Source: an uncultured Prevotellaceae bacterium (GTDB lineage Bacteria; Bacteroidota; Bacteroidia; Bacteroidales; Bacteroidaceae). Taken from it: a DNA stretch of 57,662 bases. A program made the translations under genes and the position numbers. The stretch lies in contig CAMIYC010000017.1 in the NCBI GenBank assembly GCA_946402905.1, positions 1-57,662 on the forward strand, written 5' to 3'. Below are positions 1-7,592 of the stretch, one piece after another. The notes below the pieces were generated by a model, which saw only the letters and a list, made by a program, of their open reading frames with translations, did no database searches and was not told the origin of the DNA. How positions within the stretch are numbered: position 1 is the first letter of the stretch; each line of letters begins with the position of its first letter.

Positions 1-709
1 GTATGGTGCGGAACTGCATCGACTTGGCTTCGAAGGTGAGCAGACGGTTGGTGAGAAGCTCGCCTACGCCGGTGAAATACTTCAGCGTCTCGGCTGCCTG
101 GATGGTGCCAAGCATGCCGGCGATGGCTCCGAGCACTCCGGCCTGCGAGCAGGTGGGCACTGCTCCGGCGGGTGGTGGCTCCTTGAACATGCAACGGTAG
201 CAGGCCGTGCCGGGCAGATGGGTGAACGTCTGGCCGTTGAAACGCAGTATGCCGCCGTGGGAGAATGGCTTGCCTGCCATGACGCATGCGTCGTTGATGA
301 GGAACTTCACGGGGAAGTTGTCGGTGCCGTCCACGATGAAGTCGTAATCCTTGATGATGTCGAGGGCATTCGTGGAGTCGAGGAATTCGTAGTAGGTGTC
401 CACAGTGACGTCGGGGTTGATGGCCTGGATTTTCTCCTTGGCACTCTCCACCTTCGGTCGGCCCACATCCTTTGTGAAATGGATGACCTGCCGCTGCAGG
501 TTGCTCAGGTCCACCACGTCGGCATCGATGATGCCTATGCGTCCGATGCCGGCAGCGGCAAGATAGAGTGATACGGGGGCACCGAGTCCTCCTGCTCCCA
601 CCACCAGCACGCGGGCGTTCAAGATTTTCTCCTGTCCCTCAACGCCCACGTCTTGCAGCAGTATATGTCGCGAATAGCGCAGTATCTGATCTTCTGTAAA
701 ATCTATCAT
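1..709 (-). CDS. ThiF/MoeB/HesA-family adenylyltransferase (E1-like), 3' end outside window
   Basis: Enzymes of this family use ATP to adenylate the C-terminal glycine of a ubiquitin-like sulfur carrier so that it can become a thiocarboxylate. I translated 236 residues from the ATG at 709. The Rossmann nucleotide loop GAGGLG is at 38-43, an R-Q pair lies near 73, a DGTDN motif is near 127-131, a CxxC half zinc site is at C170/C173, and C187 sits at the place of the conserved family cysteine. The second CxxC expected near the C-terminus lies beyond the window. The start overlaps the stop of the ThiS-like gene (ATGA), and a GGAGGAGG Shine-Dalgarno lies six bases upstream, so the pair should be translationally coupled. 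Whether its role is thiamine, molybdopterin or amino-acid sulfur transfer cannot be told from this protein alone. The context, with a cysteine desulfurase and homocysteine/cysteine synthases, favours sulfur-amino-acid or general sulfur trafficking. Confidence 0.9.
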   Translation of the reverse strand, partial: MIDFTEDQILRYSRHILLQDVGVEGQEKILNARVLVVGAGGLGAPVSLYLAAAGIGRIGIIDADVVDLSNLQRQVIHFTKDVGRPKVESAKEKIQAINPDVTVDTYYEFLDSTNALDIIKDYDFIVDGTDNFPVKFLINDACVMAGKPFSHGGILRFNGQTFTHLPGTACYRCMFKEPPPAGAVPTCSQAGVLGAIAGMLGTIQAAETLKYFTGVGELLTNRLLTFEAKSMQFRTI

Positions 710-918
710 AGTGAGCCTCCTCCCATGAAGTACAGGAAATCTACCACGTCGCCTTCTTTTATCTCCAGCGCGTCCCACTCTGAGCGATCCACGAAGTCGT
801 CGTTCACTTGCACCGAAACCATTTCGGGCTGTTCCACATTGTTCTGTCTGATAAGTTCTGTGAGGCTGAGGCCTGACTCCACCTCCTGCACCTCGCCGTT
901 TACTGTAATCTTTGCCAT
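706..918 (-). CDS. ThiS/MoaD-like sulfur carrier protein with two extra C-terminal residues
   Basis: This 70-residue beta-grasp protein matches the size and pattern of ThiS-like sulfur carriers: it starts MAKITVNGE, has a central helix, and ends GDVVDFLYFMGGGSL. In working carriers the terminal Gly-Gly must be free so that the adjacent ThiF-like enzyme can activate it. Here Ser-Leu follows the glycines, so a protease would have to trim it, as reported for HcyS, QbsE and CysO-type carriers. No JAMM-type protease gene is in the window. The GGA GGA GGC codons of the glycines also form the Shine-Dalgarno of the next gene. It lies 17 nt downstream of the cysteine desulfurase, the plausible sulfur source. 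A role in thiamine synthesis is possible, but no thiazole genes are nearby. Confidence 0.88.
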   Translation of the reverse strand: MAKITVNGEVQEVESGLSLTELIRQNNVEQPEMVSVQVNDDFVDRSEWDALEIKEGDVVDFLYFMGGGSL

Positions 919-935
919 AGTTTTATTTCACAATT

Positions 936-2501
936 TTACGATCTGCCTATTATCTTCTTGATTGCTATCACTAATTTGTCTACGTCGTCACGGGTATTGT
1001 AGAGTGCGAACGTGGGGCGCACGCTCATCTCGTAGCCGAGGGCACGCAGGGCGGGCTGGGCACAGTGGTGACCGGCACGCACGGCAATGCCTTCCTTGTC
1101 GAGCAAGGTGCCCACTTCGGGCACGGGGATGCCGTCGAGTACGAAGCTGACTACTGAGACGCGTTGTTTGGGATTGCCGATGAGTGTCAGTCCGGGTATC
1201 TGGCCTAATTGCTCGCGGGCGTATTCCGTCAGCTGGTGCTCGTGGTGCTCAATGTTGCGGATGCCGATATGGCTCACGTAGTCGAGGGCTTCACCGAGTC
1301 CGATGGCGTCGGCCACATTGGGTGTGCCGGCCTCGAAGCGTGCCGGCGGCACATTGTATTCCGTGCGCTCTATGGTGACGTCCTTGATCATGTTGCCGCC
1401 GCCCTGCCAGGGTTGCATCTTGTCGAGCAGTTCCTTGCGGCCATAGACCACACCGATGCCGTTGGGGCCGTAGATTTTGTGGTCGCTGAACACGAAGAAG
1501 TCGGCTCCCAGCTGTTGCACGTCGACGGGCGTGTGTGCTATCGACTGTGCGCCGTCGATAAGCACCGGGATCTGGTGGGAGTGGGCGATATCGATGATAC
1601 GCTGCACGTCGTTGATGGTGCCGAACGTGTTGTTGACATGGCCTACAGAGACGAAGCGCGTGCGCGGGGTGATGAGCCGCTCCAGTTCCGAGAGAATCAG
1701 GTCGCCGTTCTGGTCGGTGGGGATGGCTCTGAGTGTGGCACCACGCTCCTGGCAGACACGCTGCCAGGGCACGATGTTGGCATGATGGTCCAGCTCCGAC
1801 ACTATGACTTCGTCGCCTGGCGTGAGGTATTGCCGTCCGTAGGTCTGCGCCACGAGATTGATGCCCTCGGTGGTGCCGCGCACGAAGATGATTTCCTCGA
1901 TTGTGGCGGCATTGATGAACCGCTGCACCTTTTCGCGGGCCTCCTCGTAGGCATCCGTGGCACGGGCGGCCAGCGTGTGGGCCCCGCGGTGAATGTTCGA
2001 ATTATACGTCTTGTAGTAATCCGAAATCTTGTCAATCACCTGGATGGGCTTCTGCGTTGTGGCACCGTTGTCGAGCCATACCAGGTCGTGGCCGTTCACC
2101 CGCTGGTTGAGCACGGGGAAGTCTTTCTTGATCTGCTCCGAGTTCAGCGTGTCGGCCTCTTCGTAGTGCAGGTCTCTGAGTTTCTGCGTCTCGGGGATGC
2201 CTATGCCGAAGCCGTCTTCCTGTGGGAGTGTCCGGGGCGTGGCGGCTTCGGTGTCGTCGATGTAGGGCAGCTCCTCGAATCCGTTGCCGCCCACCAGCAA
2301 CTGCTGGAATCCAGCCTTGAGCCTGTCGAGGTTCAGGGGGGTGCCCAGCCATTGGCCTGCCGAGAGCAGCTGCCCGTCGGGCAATACCTGCCGTCGGGCA
2401 TCCTGCCACTCTTCGGGACAATATTTCCGGGCGATTTCCTTCAGCAGTGCCAGCGAGTTGTCTTGACCGGGAAAGCTGTTGAGTTCTGATAGGTTGATCA
2501 T
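936..2501 (-). CDS. SufS-type cysteine desulfurase with N-terminal extension, probable encapsulin cargo
   Basis: A PLP enzyme that removes sulfur from cysteine as a persulfide and leaves alanine. The catalytic domain starts near residue 122. D316 and Q319 (LIDGAQS) contact PLP, K342 in FSDHKIYGPNG is the Schiff-base lysine, and C480 in RAGHHCAQP is the persulfide cysteine. Ordinary SufS proteins have about 405 residues; this one has 521 because of a roughly 120-residue N-terminal part. That part has a helical segment (residues 5-70, including an LDRLKAGFQQLL stretch) followed by an acidic, proline-containing linker (about 80-118). Cysteine desulfurases paired with family 2 encapsulins carry such extensions for loading into the shell, so I infer the same here. 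Its ATG follows the shell gene's TAA with no gap, which predicts coupled synthesis of shell and cargo. Confidence 0.93.
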   Translation of the reverse strand: MINLSELNSFPGQDNSLALLKEIARKYCPEEWQDARRQVLPDGQLLSAGQWLGTPLNLDRLKAGFQQLLVGGNGFEELPYIDDTEAATPRTLPQEDGFGIGIPETQKLRDLHYEEADTLNSEQIKKDFPVLNQRVNGHDLVWLDNGATTQKPIQVIDKISDYYKTYNSNIHRGAHTLAARATDAYEEAREKVQRFINAATIEEIIFVRGTTEGINLVAQTYGRQYLTPGDEVIVSELDHHANIVPWQRVCQERGATLRAIPTDQNGDLILSELERLITPRTRFVSVGHVNNTFGTINDVQRIIDIAHSHQIPVLIDGAQSIAHTPVDVQQLGADFFVFSDHKIYGPNGIGVVYGRKELLDKMQPWQGGGNMIKDVTIERTEYNVPPARFEAGTPNVADAIGLGEALDYVSHIGIRNIEHHEHQLTEYAREQLGQIPGLTLIGNPKQRVSVVSFVLDGIPVPEVGTLLDKEGIAVRAGHHCAQPALRALGYEMSVRPTFALYNTRDDVDKLVIAIKKIIGRS

Positions 2502-3941
2502 TTATTTCTCCACTTTATTACGGTGCTGATAGTCGTGATAGTAGCCTACTTCTACATTTTCCAGTACAGCGATGGCATCATCGGTCAGTGTGGCCAGCGA
2601 GAAGTATTTGGTGAGCAGATAGGAAGCCACGCCGAACTTGTCGAGCCCCATCAGACGGGCCGAGAGCGAGGGGCCTATCTCGCCGGGAATGCCGCTTTGG
2701 TGAAGTCCGATGACCCCCTGGCTCTTCTCGCCGACACGTACAAGGATAATCTTTGTGGTGCCTACGCCGCGGCCTGTCAGGTACTGGCCTTCCACTTCCA
2801 CCTTGTCGGATGGGATGATGGGTACGCCGCGCCAAAGGATGACTTTCGTGCCAAAGAGGTCGGTGGTCACGGGCGGAACGCCGCGCCAAGTGCACTCGCG
2901 CTCGAAGGCGGCGATGGCACGCGGATGGGCAATGAAGAAGGCGGGTTCCTTCCACACCAGCGAGAGCAGTTCGTCGAGGTCATCGGGCGTGGGCGAGCCG
3001 TAGCGGGTGGTGATGCGGTAGGCAGGGTTCACGGCCGAGAGCAGGCCGAACTTCTTGTTGTTGATGAGTTCCCACTCCTGGCGTTCCTTAATGCTCTCTA
3101 TCGAGAGGCGCAGCTGCTCTTCCAGCTGGTTGTAGGGATTGTTGTATAGGTCGCTGACGCGGGTATGTACGCGTACCACGGTCTGCAGCGTGTTAAGCGA
3201 GTATTCCGTGGGCTGCTCCTCGTAGTCGATATAGGTTTCGGGAATGATGTTGTCCTCCTCGTGTCCGCTCACCAGGTCGATGTGCTTCTCGCCGTGGTCG
3301 TTCACTGTGGCTTTCAGGCGCAGCTGCTTGTCGACGGCCTTGGTGAAGGTCTCGCGGAAGTCGGGCACCTCCTTGATGAACGTCTCCAGTTCCTTCAGTT
3401 TCAGACCCAGAAAGACGGTGGGCGTGATGGCACGCACCGAGACGGTGGACTCGGCATCGTCGAGCAGGTCGGTCTCGCCGAAATACTCACCGTCGCCCAG
3501 CAGGGCTATGCGCAGTTCCTCGCCGTGGGGTCCCTTGCTGATGACCTCGGCCTGACCGTTGGCTACGATAAAGAATTTCTGCTTGTCCTTGCCTTCCTCT
3601 ACGAAGAGCTGGCCTATTTCCACTTCCTTTGTCTCAAACGAGCGGGCCAGGCGGTTCACTATCTCGTCGTCGAACTCCGAGAAAAGCGGGATGGCCTTCA
3701 GGCTCTTGGCCGAGAACGATGGCACGCCGTTGAGATACTGTATCGGCAGGCGTTCGCTCTTGCGTAGCTCTACCTTTGTGCGGTTCACACGGAATGTGCC
3801 GCCGCTTACCTGCACCCACGGCAGCAGTTTCAGCAATAGCCTTGGGGTAATACTGCCCATCTGAGGGGCGGTCTTGGTTGTCGTTGCCAGTCTTCTGGCG
3901 GTGGCAGTGGTCACACTGCGCTGGAGATTTGAATCTGCCAT
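2502..3941 (-). CDS. Family 2B encapsulin shell protein with inserted cNMP-binding domain
   Basis: This 479-residue protein has the layout of family 2B encapsulins, HK97-fold proteins that self-assemble into protein nanocompartments. It has an N-terminal arm (1-75) and a CRP-like cyclic-nucleotide-binding fold at about 78-205, including the phosphate-cassette region GDGEYFGETDLLDD near 149-162. The HK97 core follows (about 240-479), with TTRYGSP near 311-317 and GLDKFGVASYLLTKYFSLA near 432-450. The Arg-Ala/Ser pair that holds cyclic-nucleotide phosphate in classical CRP domains is not obvious (ESTVSVRA here), so the ligand may not be cAMP. It directly precedes a cysteine desulfurase with a cargo-like extension. 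Recognition rests on family memory, not a search; a simple CRP-type regulator is unlikely because there is no helix-turn-helix and the C-terminal 240 residues are capsid-like. Confidence 0.87.
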   Translation of the reverse strand: MADSNLQRSVTTATARRLATTTKTAPQMGSITPRLLLKLLPWVQVSGGTFRVNRTKVELRKSERLPIQYLNGVPSFSAKSLKAIPLFSEFDDEIVNRLARSFETKEVEIGQLFVEEGKDKQKFFIVANGQAEVISKGPHGEELRIALLGDGEYFGETDLLDDAESTVSVRAITPTVFLGLKLKELETFIKEVPDFRETFTKAVDKQLRLKATVNDHGEKHIDLVSGHEEDNIIPETYIDYEEQPTEYSLNTLQTVVRVHTRVSDLYNNPYNQLEEQLRLSIESIKERQEWELINNKKFGLLSAVNPAYRITTRYGSPTPDDLDELLSLVWKEPAFFIAHPRAIAAFERECTWRGVPPVTTDLFGTKVILWRGVPIIPSDKVEVEGQYLTGRGVGTTKIILVRVGEKSQGVIGLHQSGIPGEIGPSLSARLMGLDKFGVASYLLTKYFSLATLTDDAIAVLENVEVGYYHDYQHRNKVEK

Positions 3942-4532
3942 AGTCTTAATCTTGTTTATTGTTATACATTTTCTTTATTCAAACTTCGCATTCGCTTAAT
4001 TTCTTTGGAGTTATGAAGTTAAGGTGTGTTCTATTAATTCTGTTTGATATATAGGCATTATTCTGCTCAATCTGTTTCGGTCGCTTTTTGTTTTTATTCG
4101 GTGCATAGTGTCAAGTCTCATCGGTCGTATAGCCCGCTATACTCCCTCTTCAACTTACACTCTGCACTCGAATAAAAAGCAAAAATCGCCTCGACATAAT
4201 TAATAGAACCCACCTTAAAGAAGTCACCGCTTCGCTCGTCCTTCGGACAGTAGTTAAGCCATTACCTTGATGGCGCAGTGGTGTGACATGTTGCATTTGG
4301 CTTAACTTCTTTAACTACTGAATTCTTAACTACTTCAGAAAGTGGAAATTTCTATTATTTAACTTCCGCAAGCTCCAGTTATCAGGTTATCAGGTCGTTA
4401 GGTCGCTACGCTTAGAGGTTTTTGGTGAGATATGCATAACTACAGAGCATTCCTTGGTCATTTCACCTTATTACCTCATAACCTTAAAACCTTGAAAACC
4501 GACAAGTGAAGCAAATGCGGAACTTGTATCTA
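3942..4532. other. 591-bp intergenic region between tusA-like gene and encapsulin gene
   Basis: No credible ORF lies here. The region holds the imperfect inverted-repeat element described at 4019-4218. It also has a second stretch (about 4250-4340) with repeated TTAACT/AGTTAA words in both directions, and short CAGGTTAT/CAGGTCGTTAGGTCG repeats near 4384-4408. I see no good TAnnTTTG promoter with a correctly spaced TTTG upstream of the encapsulin gene; the nearest weak match on the minus strand is around 3981. Whether the encapsulin half is transcribed from its own promoter or by read-through from the upstream genes cannot be decided by eye. Confidence 0.6.
4019..4218. repeat. Imperfect long inverted repeat, MITE-like or cruciform-forming
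   Basis: The outer arms TTAAGGTGTGTTCTATTAATT (from 4019) and AATTAATAGAACCCACCTTAA (to 4218) are inverted copies. The inner arms at about 4076-4104 and 4163-4194 pair around GCTTTTTGTTTTTATTCG and CGAATAAAAAGCAAAAATCGC. A perfect 7-bp-arm palindrome, GTATAGCCCGCTATAC (4128-4143), is in the middle. The arms are spaced unequally: an extra 33 bp lies only on the left. There is no transposase inside. It could be a non-autonomous transposable element or a large hairpin in the transcript. Confidence 0.65.
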
Positions 4533-4814
4533 TTATTTCTTGATGATTACTTTGTAGGTCGTACCTTCCACATGCTCCACGCCAATGACGTTGTAGCCCT
4601 GGTCTTTGGCATTGCGCGGAACGTTGTCGAGGGGTTCGCCCTCCGTGAGAAGTACCTCCAGAATGTCGCCCGGCTGAAGCTTTGATAGTTCGATTTTGGT
4701 CTTGACGAATGTCATCGGACAGTGCTCTTTTGTGATGTCCAATACGTGGGGCTTGCCACTATCCTCTTCTGAATGAATGGCTGGCTGGGTGCTTTTTTTC
4801 TTGAATAATCCCAT
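4533..4814 (-). CDS. tusA: TusA-like sulfurtransferase
   Basis: TusA-family proteins are small sulfur carriers that take a persulfide from a cysteine desulfurase or DsrE-type protein on the cysteine of a CPxx motif. This 93-residue protein has the motif as C32-P33 in EHCPMTFVKTK, inside the usual beta-alpha-beta-alpha-beta-beta pattern (LDITKE..., LSKLQPGDILEVLL, VIGVEHVEGTTYKVIIKK). A lysine-rich N-terminus of about 22 residues precedes the core. It lies 62 nt downstream of the DsrE-like gene, in the same orientation. TusA and DsrE partners often occur together and pass sulfur to each other, so here they probably link the desulfurase to later acceptors. The symbol is a family name; the exact partner is inferred. 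Confidence 0.87.
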   Translation of the reverse strand: MGLFKKKSTQPAIHSEEDSGKPHVLDITKEHCPMTFVKTKIELSKLQPGDILEVLLTEGEPLDNVPRNAKDQGYNVIGVEHVEGTTYKVIIKK

Positions 4815-4876
4815 AACTCTTATATTTTTTGTTGATGTATCATGTCATACTTGTCTTTAGAAGGGGTGGTGGGCTG

Positions 4877-5356
4877 CTAAATAAACAGTGTCTGGCCGCC
4901 TTCGCTCAGTTTCAGGAATGACGCCACGCCGAGCACATCCTTCACTTCGGGAATGAAGTCCTCCTTCCTCAGCCCGAGCACGTGCATGGCCATCTCGCAG
5001 GCATAGAGGTTGATGCCGAGTGCCTTGGCGGCTTCCACCAGCTCCTCCAGCGTGGCCACATTGTTCTTGCGCATCAGATGGCGGAAAATCTTTGGTCCGG
5101 CACCGAGGAAGTTGAAGCGGCTTGTCGGCGTGACGCTGAGCCCGCCCATCATGAAGCCGAAGAGCTTTGTCAGCCAGTTGCCGCCGGTAAATGAGCGTCC
5201 CTTCTTCTGCTTGATGGCGTCAAGTCCCCAGAAGGTGAAGAAGATGTTCACCTCGTAGCCCACGGCGGCTGCTCCCGTGCCGAGTGTGAACACAGCCGTC
5301 AGTTTGTCGAAATCGCCACTGAAGGCGATGATGGATAGTTTCTTTGTCTCTGCCAT
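4877..5356 (-). CDS. DsrE/DsrF/DrsH-like sulfur relay protein (COG2210-type)
   Basis: This protein has 159 residues from the ATG at 5356. A longer frame runs into cysK and is not used, because the short start leaves a tidy 4-nt gap after the cysK stop. The protein begins KKLSIIAFSGDFDKLTAVFTLGTGAAAVG, as in DsrE-like proteins. A hydrophobic region FFTFWGLDAI and a Gly/Met-rich segment (FGFMMGGLSV) follow, with a cysteine at position 120 in LYACEMAMHVLG where relay proteins carry their sulfur-accepting cysteine. Members are thought to bind and transfer persulfide sulfur, often next to TusA or rhodaneses. Neighbouring cysK, tusA-like and cysteine desulfurase genes support such a role. The precise donor and acceptor are not visible. 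Confidence 0.85.
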   Translation of the reverse strand: MAETKKLSIIAFSGDFDKLTAVFTLGTGAAAVGYEVNIFFTFWGLDAIKQKKGRSFTGGNWLTKLFGFMMGGLSVTPTSRFNFLGAGPKIFRHLMRKNNVATLEELVEAAKALGINLYACEMAMHVLGLRKEDFIPEVKDVLGVASFLKLSEGGQTLFI

Positions 5357-5360
5357 AGTC

Positions 5361-6296
5361 TTATTCGTGATTAAACATTTGAGTGGAGAGGTAACGCTCA
5401 CCCGTGTCGGGCAGCAACACCACAATGGTCTTGCCTTCGTTTTCGGGGCGGCGGGCCAGTTTGATGGCGGCGGCAGTGGCTGCACCGCTCGATATGCCGG
5501 CCAGCACTCCGTCTTTCGTGGCCAAAAGGCGGCCCACAGCAAATGCCTCGTTGTCCTTGATGCGTATCATCTCATCGTAAACAGTGGTGCAGAGCACCTT
5601 TGGCTGGAATCCTGCTCCGATGCCCTGCAATTTGTGCGGTCCGGGCTTCTCGCCGCTGAGCACCGACGAGCCGTAGGGCTCCACGCCCACAATCTTCACC
5701 TTCGGGTTGTATTGTTTCAGCACCTGACCCACGCCCGTGATGGTGCCGCCCGTTCCGATGCCGGCCACGAAGATGTCCACCTTGCCGTCGGTGTCGCGCA
5801 GGATTTCCTCGGCTGTGGTCAGTCGGTGTATTTCGGGATTGGCGGGGTTCTCAAACTGCTGTGGGATATAGGCATTGCCGATTTCCTCTTTCAGTTCCTG
5901 CGCCTTGCGGATGGCGCCTGCCATTCCCTCGTAGGCCGGAGTGAGCACCAGTTCGGCTCCGAGCGACCGCAGCAGCTGGCGGCGCTCCACCGACATGGCG
6001 TCGGGCATGGTCAGTATGAGGCGGTAGCCGCGGATGGCGGCAATGAAAGCCAAGCCGATGCCGGTGTTGCCGCTTGTCGGTTCTATGATGGTTGTACCGG
6101 GACCCGCGAGTCCCTTGCGCTCAGCCCGGTCAATGAGTGCCAGCGCTGTGCGGTCTTTCACGCTGCGTGCAGGATTCAGGTATTCCAACTTGACCACCAC
6201 CCTTGCCTTGAGTTTCAGTTCACGTTCCGTTCCCGTCAGTTCCAGCAGCGGCGTGTTGCCGATCAATTCTATCAAGTTTTTTGCTATCTTTGCCAT
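5361..6296 (-). CDS. cysK: Cysteine synthase (O-acetylserine sulfhydrylase)
   Basis: This enzyme joins O-acetylserine and sulfide (or a sulfur donor) to make cysteine, using PLP in the cytoplasm. The 311-residue protein is full length for CysK. It shows [10 protein letters not shown] near the start, PLP lysine K47 in NPARSVKDR, the substrate loop [11 protein letters not shown] (about 73-83), the glycine-rich phosphate loop [12 protein letters not shown] (about 178-189), and SSGAATAAA near the C-terminus. It sits between the trans-sulfuration enzyme (27 nt upstream) and the DsrE-like gene (4 nt downstream) in one probable operon. CysM or a cystathionine beta-synthase homologue are the alternatives, but the loop sequences suit CysK better. 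A serine acetyltransferase gene is not present nearby. Confidence 0.93.
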   Translation of the reverse strand: MAKIAKNLIELIGNTPLLELTGTERELKLKARVVVKLEYLNPARSVKDRTALALIDRAERKGLAGPGTTIIEPTSGNTGIGLAFIAAIRGYRLILTMPDAMSVERRQLLRSLGAELVLTPAYEGMAGAIRKAQELKEEIGNAYIPQQFENPANPEIHRLTTAEEILRDTDGKVDIFVAGIGTGGTITGVGQVLKQYNPKVKIVGVEPYGSSVLSGEKPGPHKLQGIGAGFQPKVLCTTVYDEMIRIKDNEAFAVGRLLATKDGVLAGISSGAATAAAIKLARRPENEGKTIVVLLPDTGERYLSTQMFNHE

Positions 6297-6323
6297 GTTT
6301 CCTTTTTGTTAGTTTGTTTCTTC

Positions 6324-7520
6324 TCAGATGTCGTCTGTCAGCAGTGCTTGCTTGATGTCGTGCAGCAGGTCGAGTGGGTCCTCAAGGCCAATAGACAAAC
6401 GGATGGTGGTCTGCCTGACGTCCATCTGCTCCAGCTGCCTTTCGGGGAAGAGGCCGAAGATGGTCGAGGCGGGGTGGATGGCCAGTGTGCGGCTGTCGAA
6501 AAGATTTGTGGCACGGTGGATGAGCTTCAGACGGTTGAGGAAACAGAAGCATTTCTCCCTCGAATCCAGGTCGATGGTCATCATGGCTCCTGCACTGGGG
6601 CCAAACTGCCGTTGGGCCAGGGCGTGGAATGGGTTGTCGGGCAGTCCGATATAGTTCACTGAGTTGATTACCCCCACGTCCTTCAATTCCTTTGCCAGCC
6701 AGAGTGCATTGGCGGCCTGACGCTGGTAGCGTACGTCGAGGGTTTCAAGTCCGAGTGTCTGCAGATAGGCCACCTTTGGGGTCATGTAGGCTCCCAGATT
6801 CACCAGCAATTCATATTTCACTCGTTGGTTGAACACAGGGTAGTTGCCGTAGTCGATAATAAGTCCGCCAAGCGATGTGCCACCGCCGGAGATGTATTTT
6901 GTGCTTGATACCACTTCGATGTCAACACCAAGGTCTTTTAATGATGTTTCCGTGAAAGGGATAACTGTTGAGTCGGCTATCACGGGTACGCCTTTGCGGT
7001 GGGCTATTTCGGAAATAGCCTTCAGGTCGGCTACTTCCTGCTGGGGATTGGTAACAATTTCCAGAAATACGCAACAGGTCGTCTCGTCGATGGCTCCTTC
7101 CACGGCTTCCAGGTCGGTAAGGTCGCGCAGACGAGACTTCACGCCAAACCGCAGCAATGTGCCCGAAATCAGCGACAGTGTATTGCCGAAAAGATGGCGC
7201 GATGTGACAATGGTGCGGCCTTGGGCACTCACAGCAAGCAGTGCATTGCTGATGGCGGCCATGCCAGAGTTGAAGGCTGTCACATGGGCTGCTCCTGTCA
7301 GTGCTTTCACCCTTTGCTCGAAGTTGGTCACTGTGGGATTTTCCATACGGGCATAGTCGGGGGCGCTGATGCGGTTGCAGAAAGCATCCGACATCTCTTC
7401 GGCGTCGCCAAACTCGTATGCCACATTGTTGTATACTGGTACTGCCAGCGCACCATAGGCATCGGGTCTGACATAAGGCGTATGTATTGCTATCGTCTGT
7501 CTTTTCAGCATTCTCTTCAT
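6324..7520 (-). CDS. Cys/Met-metabolism PLP enzyme, probably O-acyl-homoserine sulfhydrylase
   Basis: A fold-type I PLP enzyme of the family that includes MetB, MetC, MetY, MetZ and methionine gamma-lyase. The protein has 398 residues. YARMENPTVTNFEQRVKAL (about 56-74), the GM pair in AFNSGMAAISNALL, the PLP aspartate in IADSTVIPF (D183) and the Schiff-base lysine K208 in SSTKYISGGG are all clear. Synthesis of homocysteine from acylated homoserine and a sulfur donor is the best guess from the sulfur-carrier context; lyase activity cannot be excluded. It is the first gene of the cluster. Its promoter implies a leader of only about ten bases with no Shine-Dalgarno, and a second ATG at 7511 is an alternative start. 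Confidence 0.85.
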   Translation of the reverse strand: MKRMLKRQTIAIHTPYVRPDAYGALAVPVYNNVAYEFGDAEEMSDAFCNRISAPDYARMENPTVTNFEQRVKALTGAAHVTAFNSGMAAISNALLAVSAQGRTIVTSRHLFGNTLSLISGTLLRFGVKSRLRDLTDLEAVEGAIDETTCCVFLEIVTNPQQEVADLKAISEIAHRKGVPVIADSTVIPFTETSLKDLGVDIEVVSSTKYISGGGTSLGGLIIDYGNYPVFNQRVKYELLVNLGAYMTPKVAYLQTLGLETLDVRYQRQAANALWLAKELKDVGVINSVNYIGLPDNPFHALAQRQFGPSAGAMMTIDLDSREKCFCFLNRLKLIHRATNLFDSRTLAIHPASTIFGLFPERQLEQMDVRQTTIRLSIGLEDPLDLLHDIKQALLTDDI

Positions 7521-7536
7521 TATTTGATTTCGCTTG

Positions 7537-7567
7537 CAAAGTTACACGGTTTGGTAATATCTTCCAA
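7537..7567 (-). promoter_or_regulatory. Bacteroidota-type promoter of the sulfur cluster
   Basis: On the minus strand, TAACTTTG (7544-7537) fits the TAnnTTTG -7 box, and TTTG (7567-7564) lies 19 bp upstream as the -33 box. Transcription should start near 7530, leaving only about ten bases before the ATG at 7520. That leaves no room for a leader riboswitch. The -33 box lies inside the 7557-7592 palindrome, so a protein bound there would block RNA polymerase. Confidence 0.75.
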
Positions 7568-7592
7568 ATATCTTGCATATTTCGGAAAATAT
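7557..7592. promoter_or_regulatory. Imperfect palindrome between divergent lrp-like and sulfur-cluster genes
   Basis: ATATCTTCCAAATAT (7557-7571) and ATATTTCGGAAAATAT (7577-7592) are near-perfect inverted copies around CTTGC. The palindrome overlaps the -33 regions of both divergent promoters. AT-rich palindromes of this form suit Lrp/AsnC binding. I infer that the adjacent Lrp-type protein binds here and controls itself and the cluster. Confidence 0.6.

Noticed and set aside
1209..2489. 426-codon open frame on the plus strand
   Set aside because: It is the antisense of the cysteine desulfurase gene, whose minus-strand product has every catalytic motif.
936..2501. A fusion error between two genes
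   Set aside because: The N-terminal extension is in frame with no stop or frameshift, and its ATG sits directly after the shell gene stop.
2502..3941. Plain CRP/FNR-type regulator
   Set aside because: No helix-turn-helix follows the cyclic-nucleotide fold; the remaining 240 residues have capsid-like (encapsulin) features.
5277..6662. 461-codon plus-strand frame over cysK
   Set aside because: Antisense shadow of cysK and neighbours, rich in His, Gln and Cys, with no domain pattern.
7521..7536. SAM or similar riboswitch before the first sulfur gene
   Set aside because: The predicted leader is about ten bases, which cannot hold a riboswitch.
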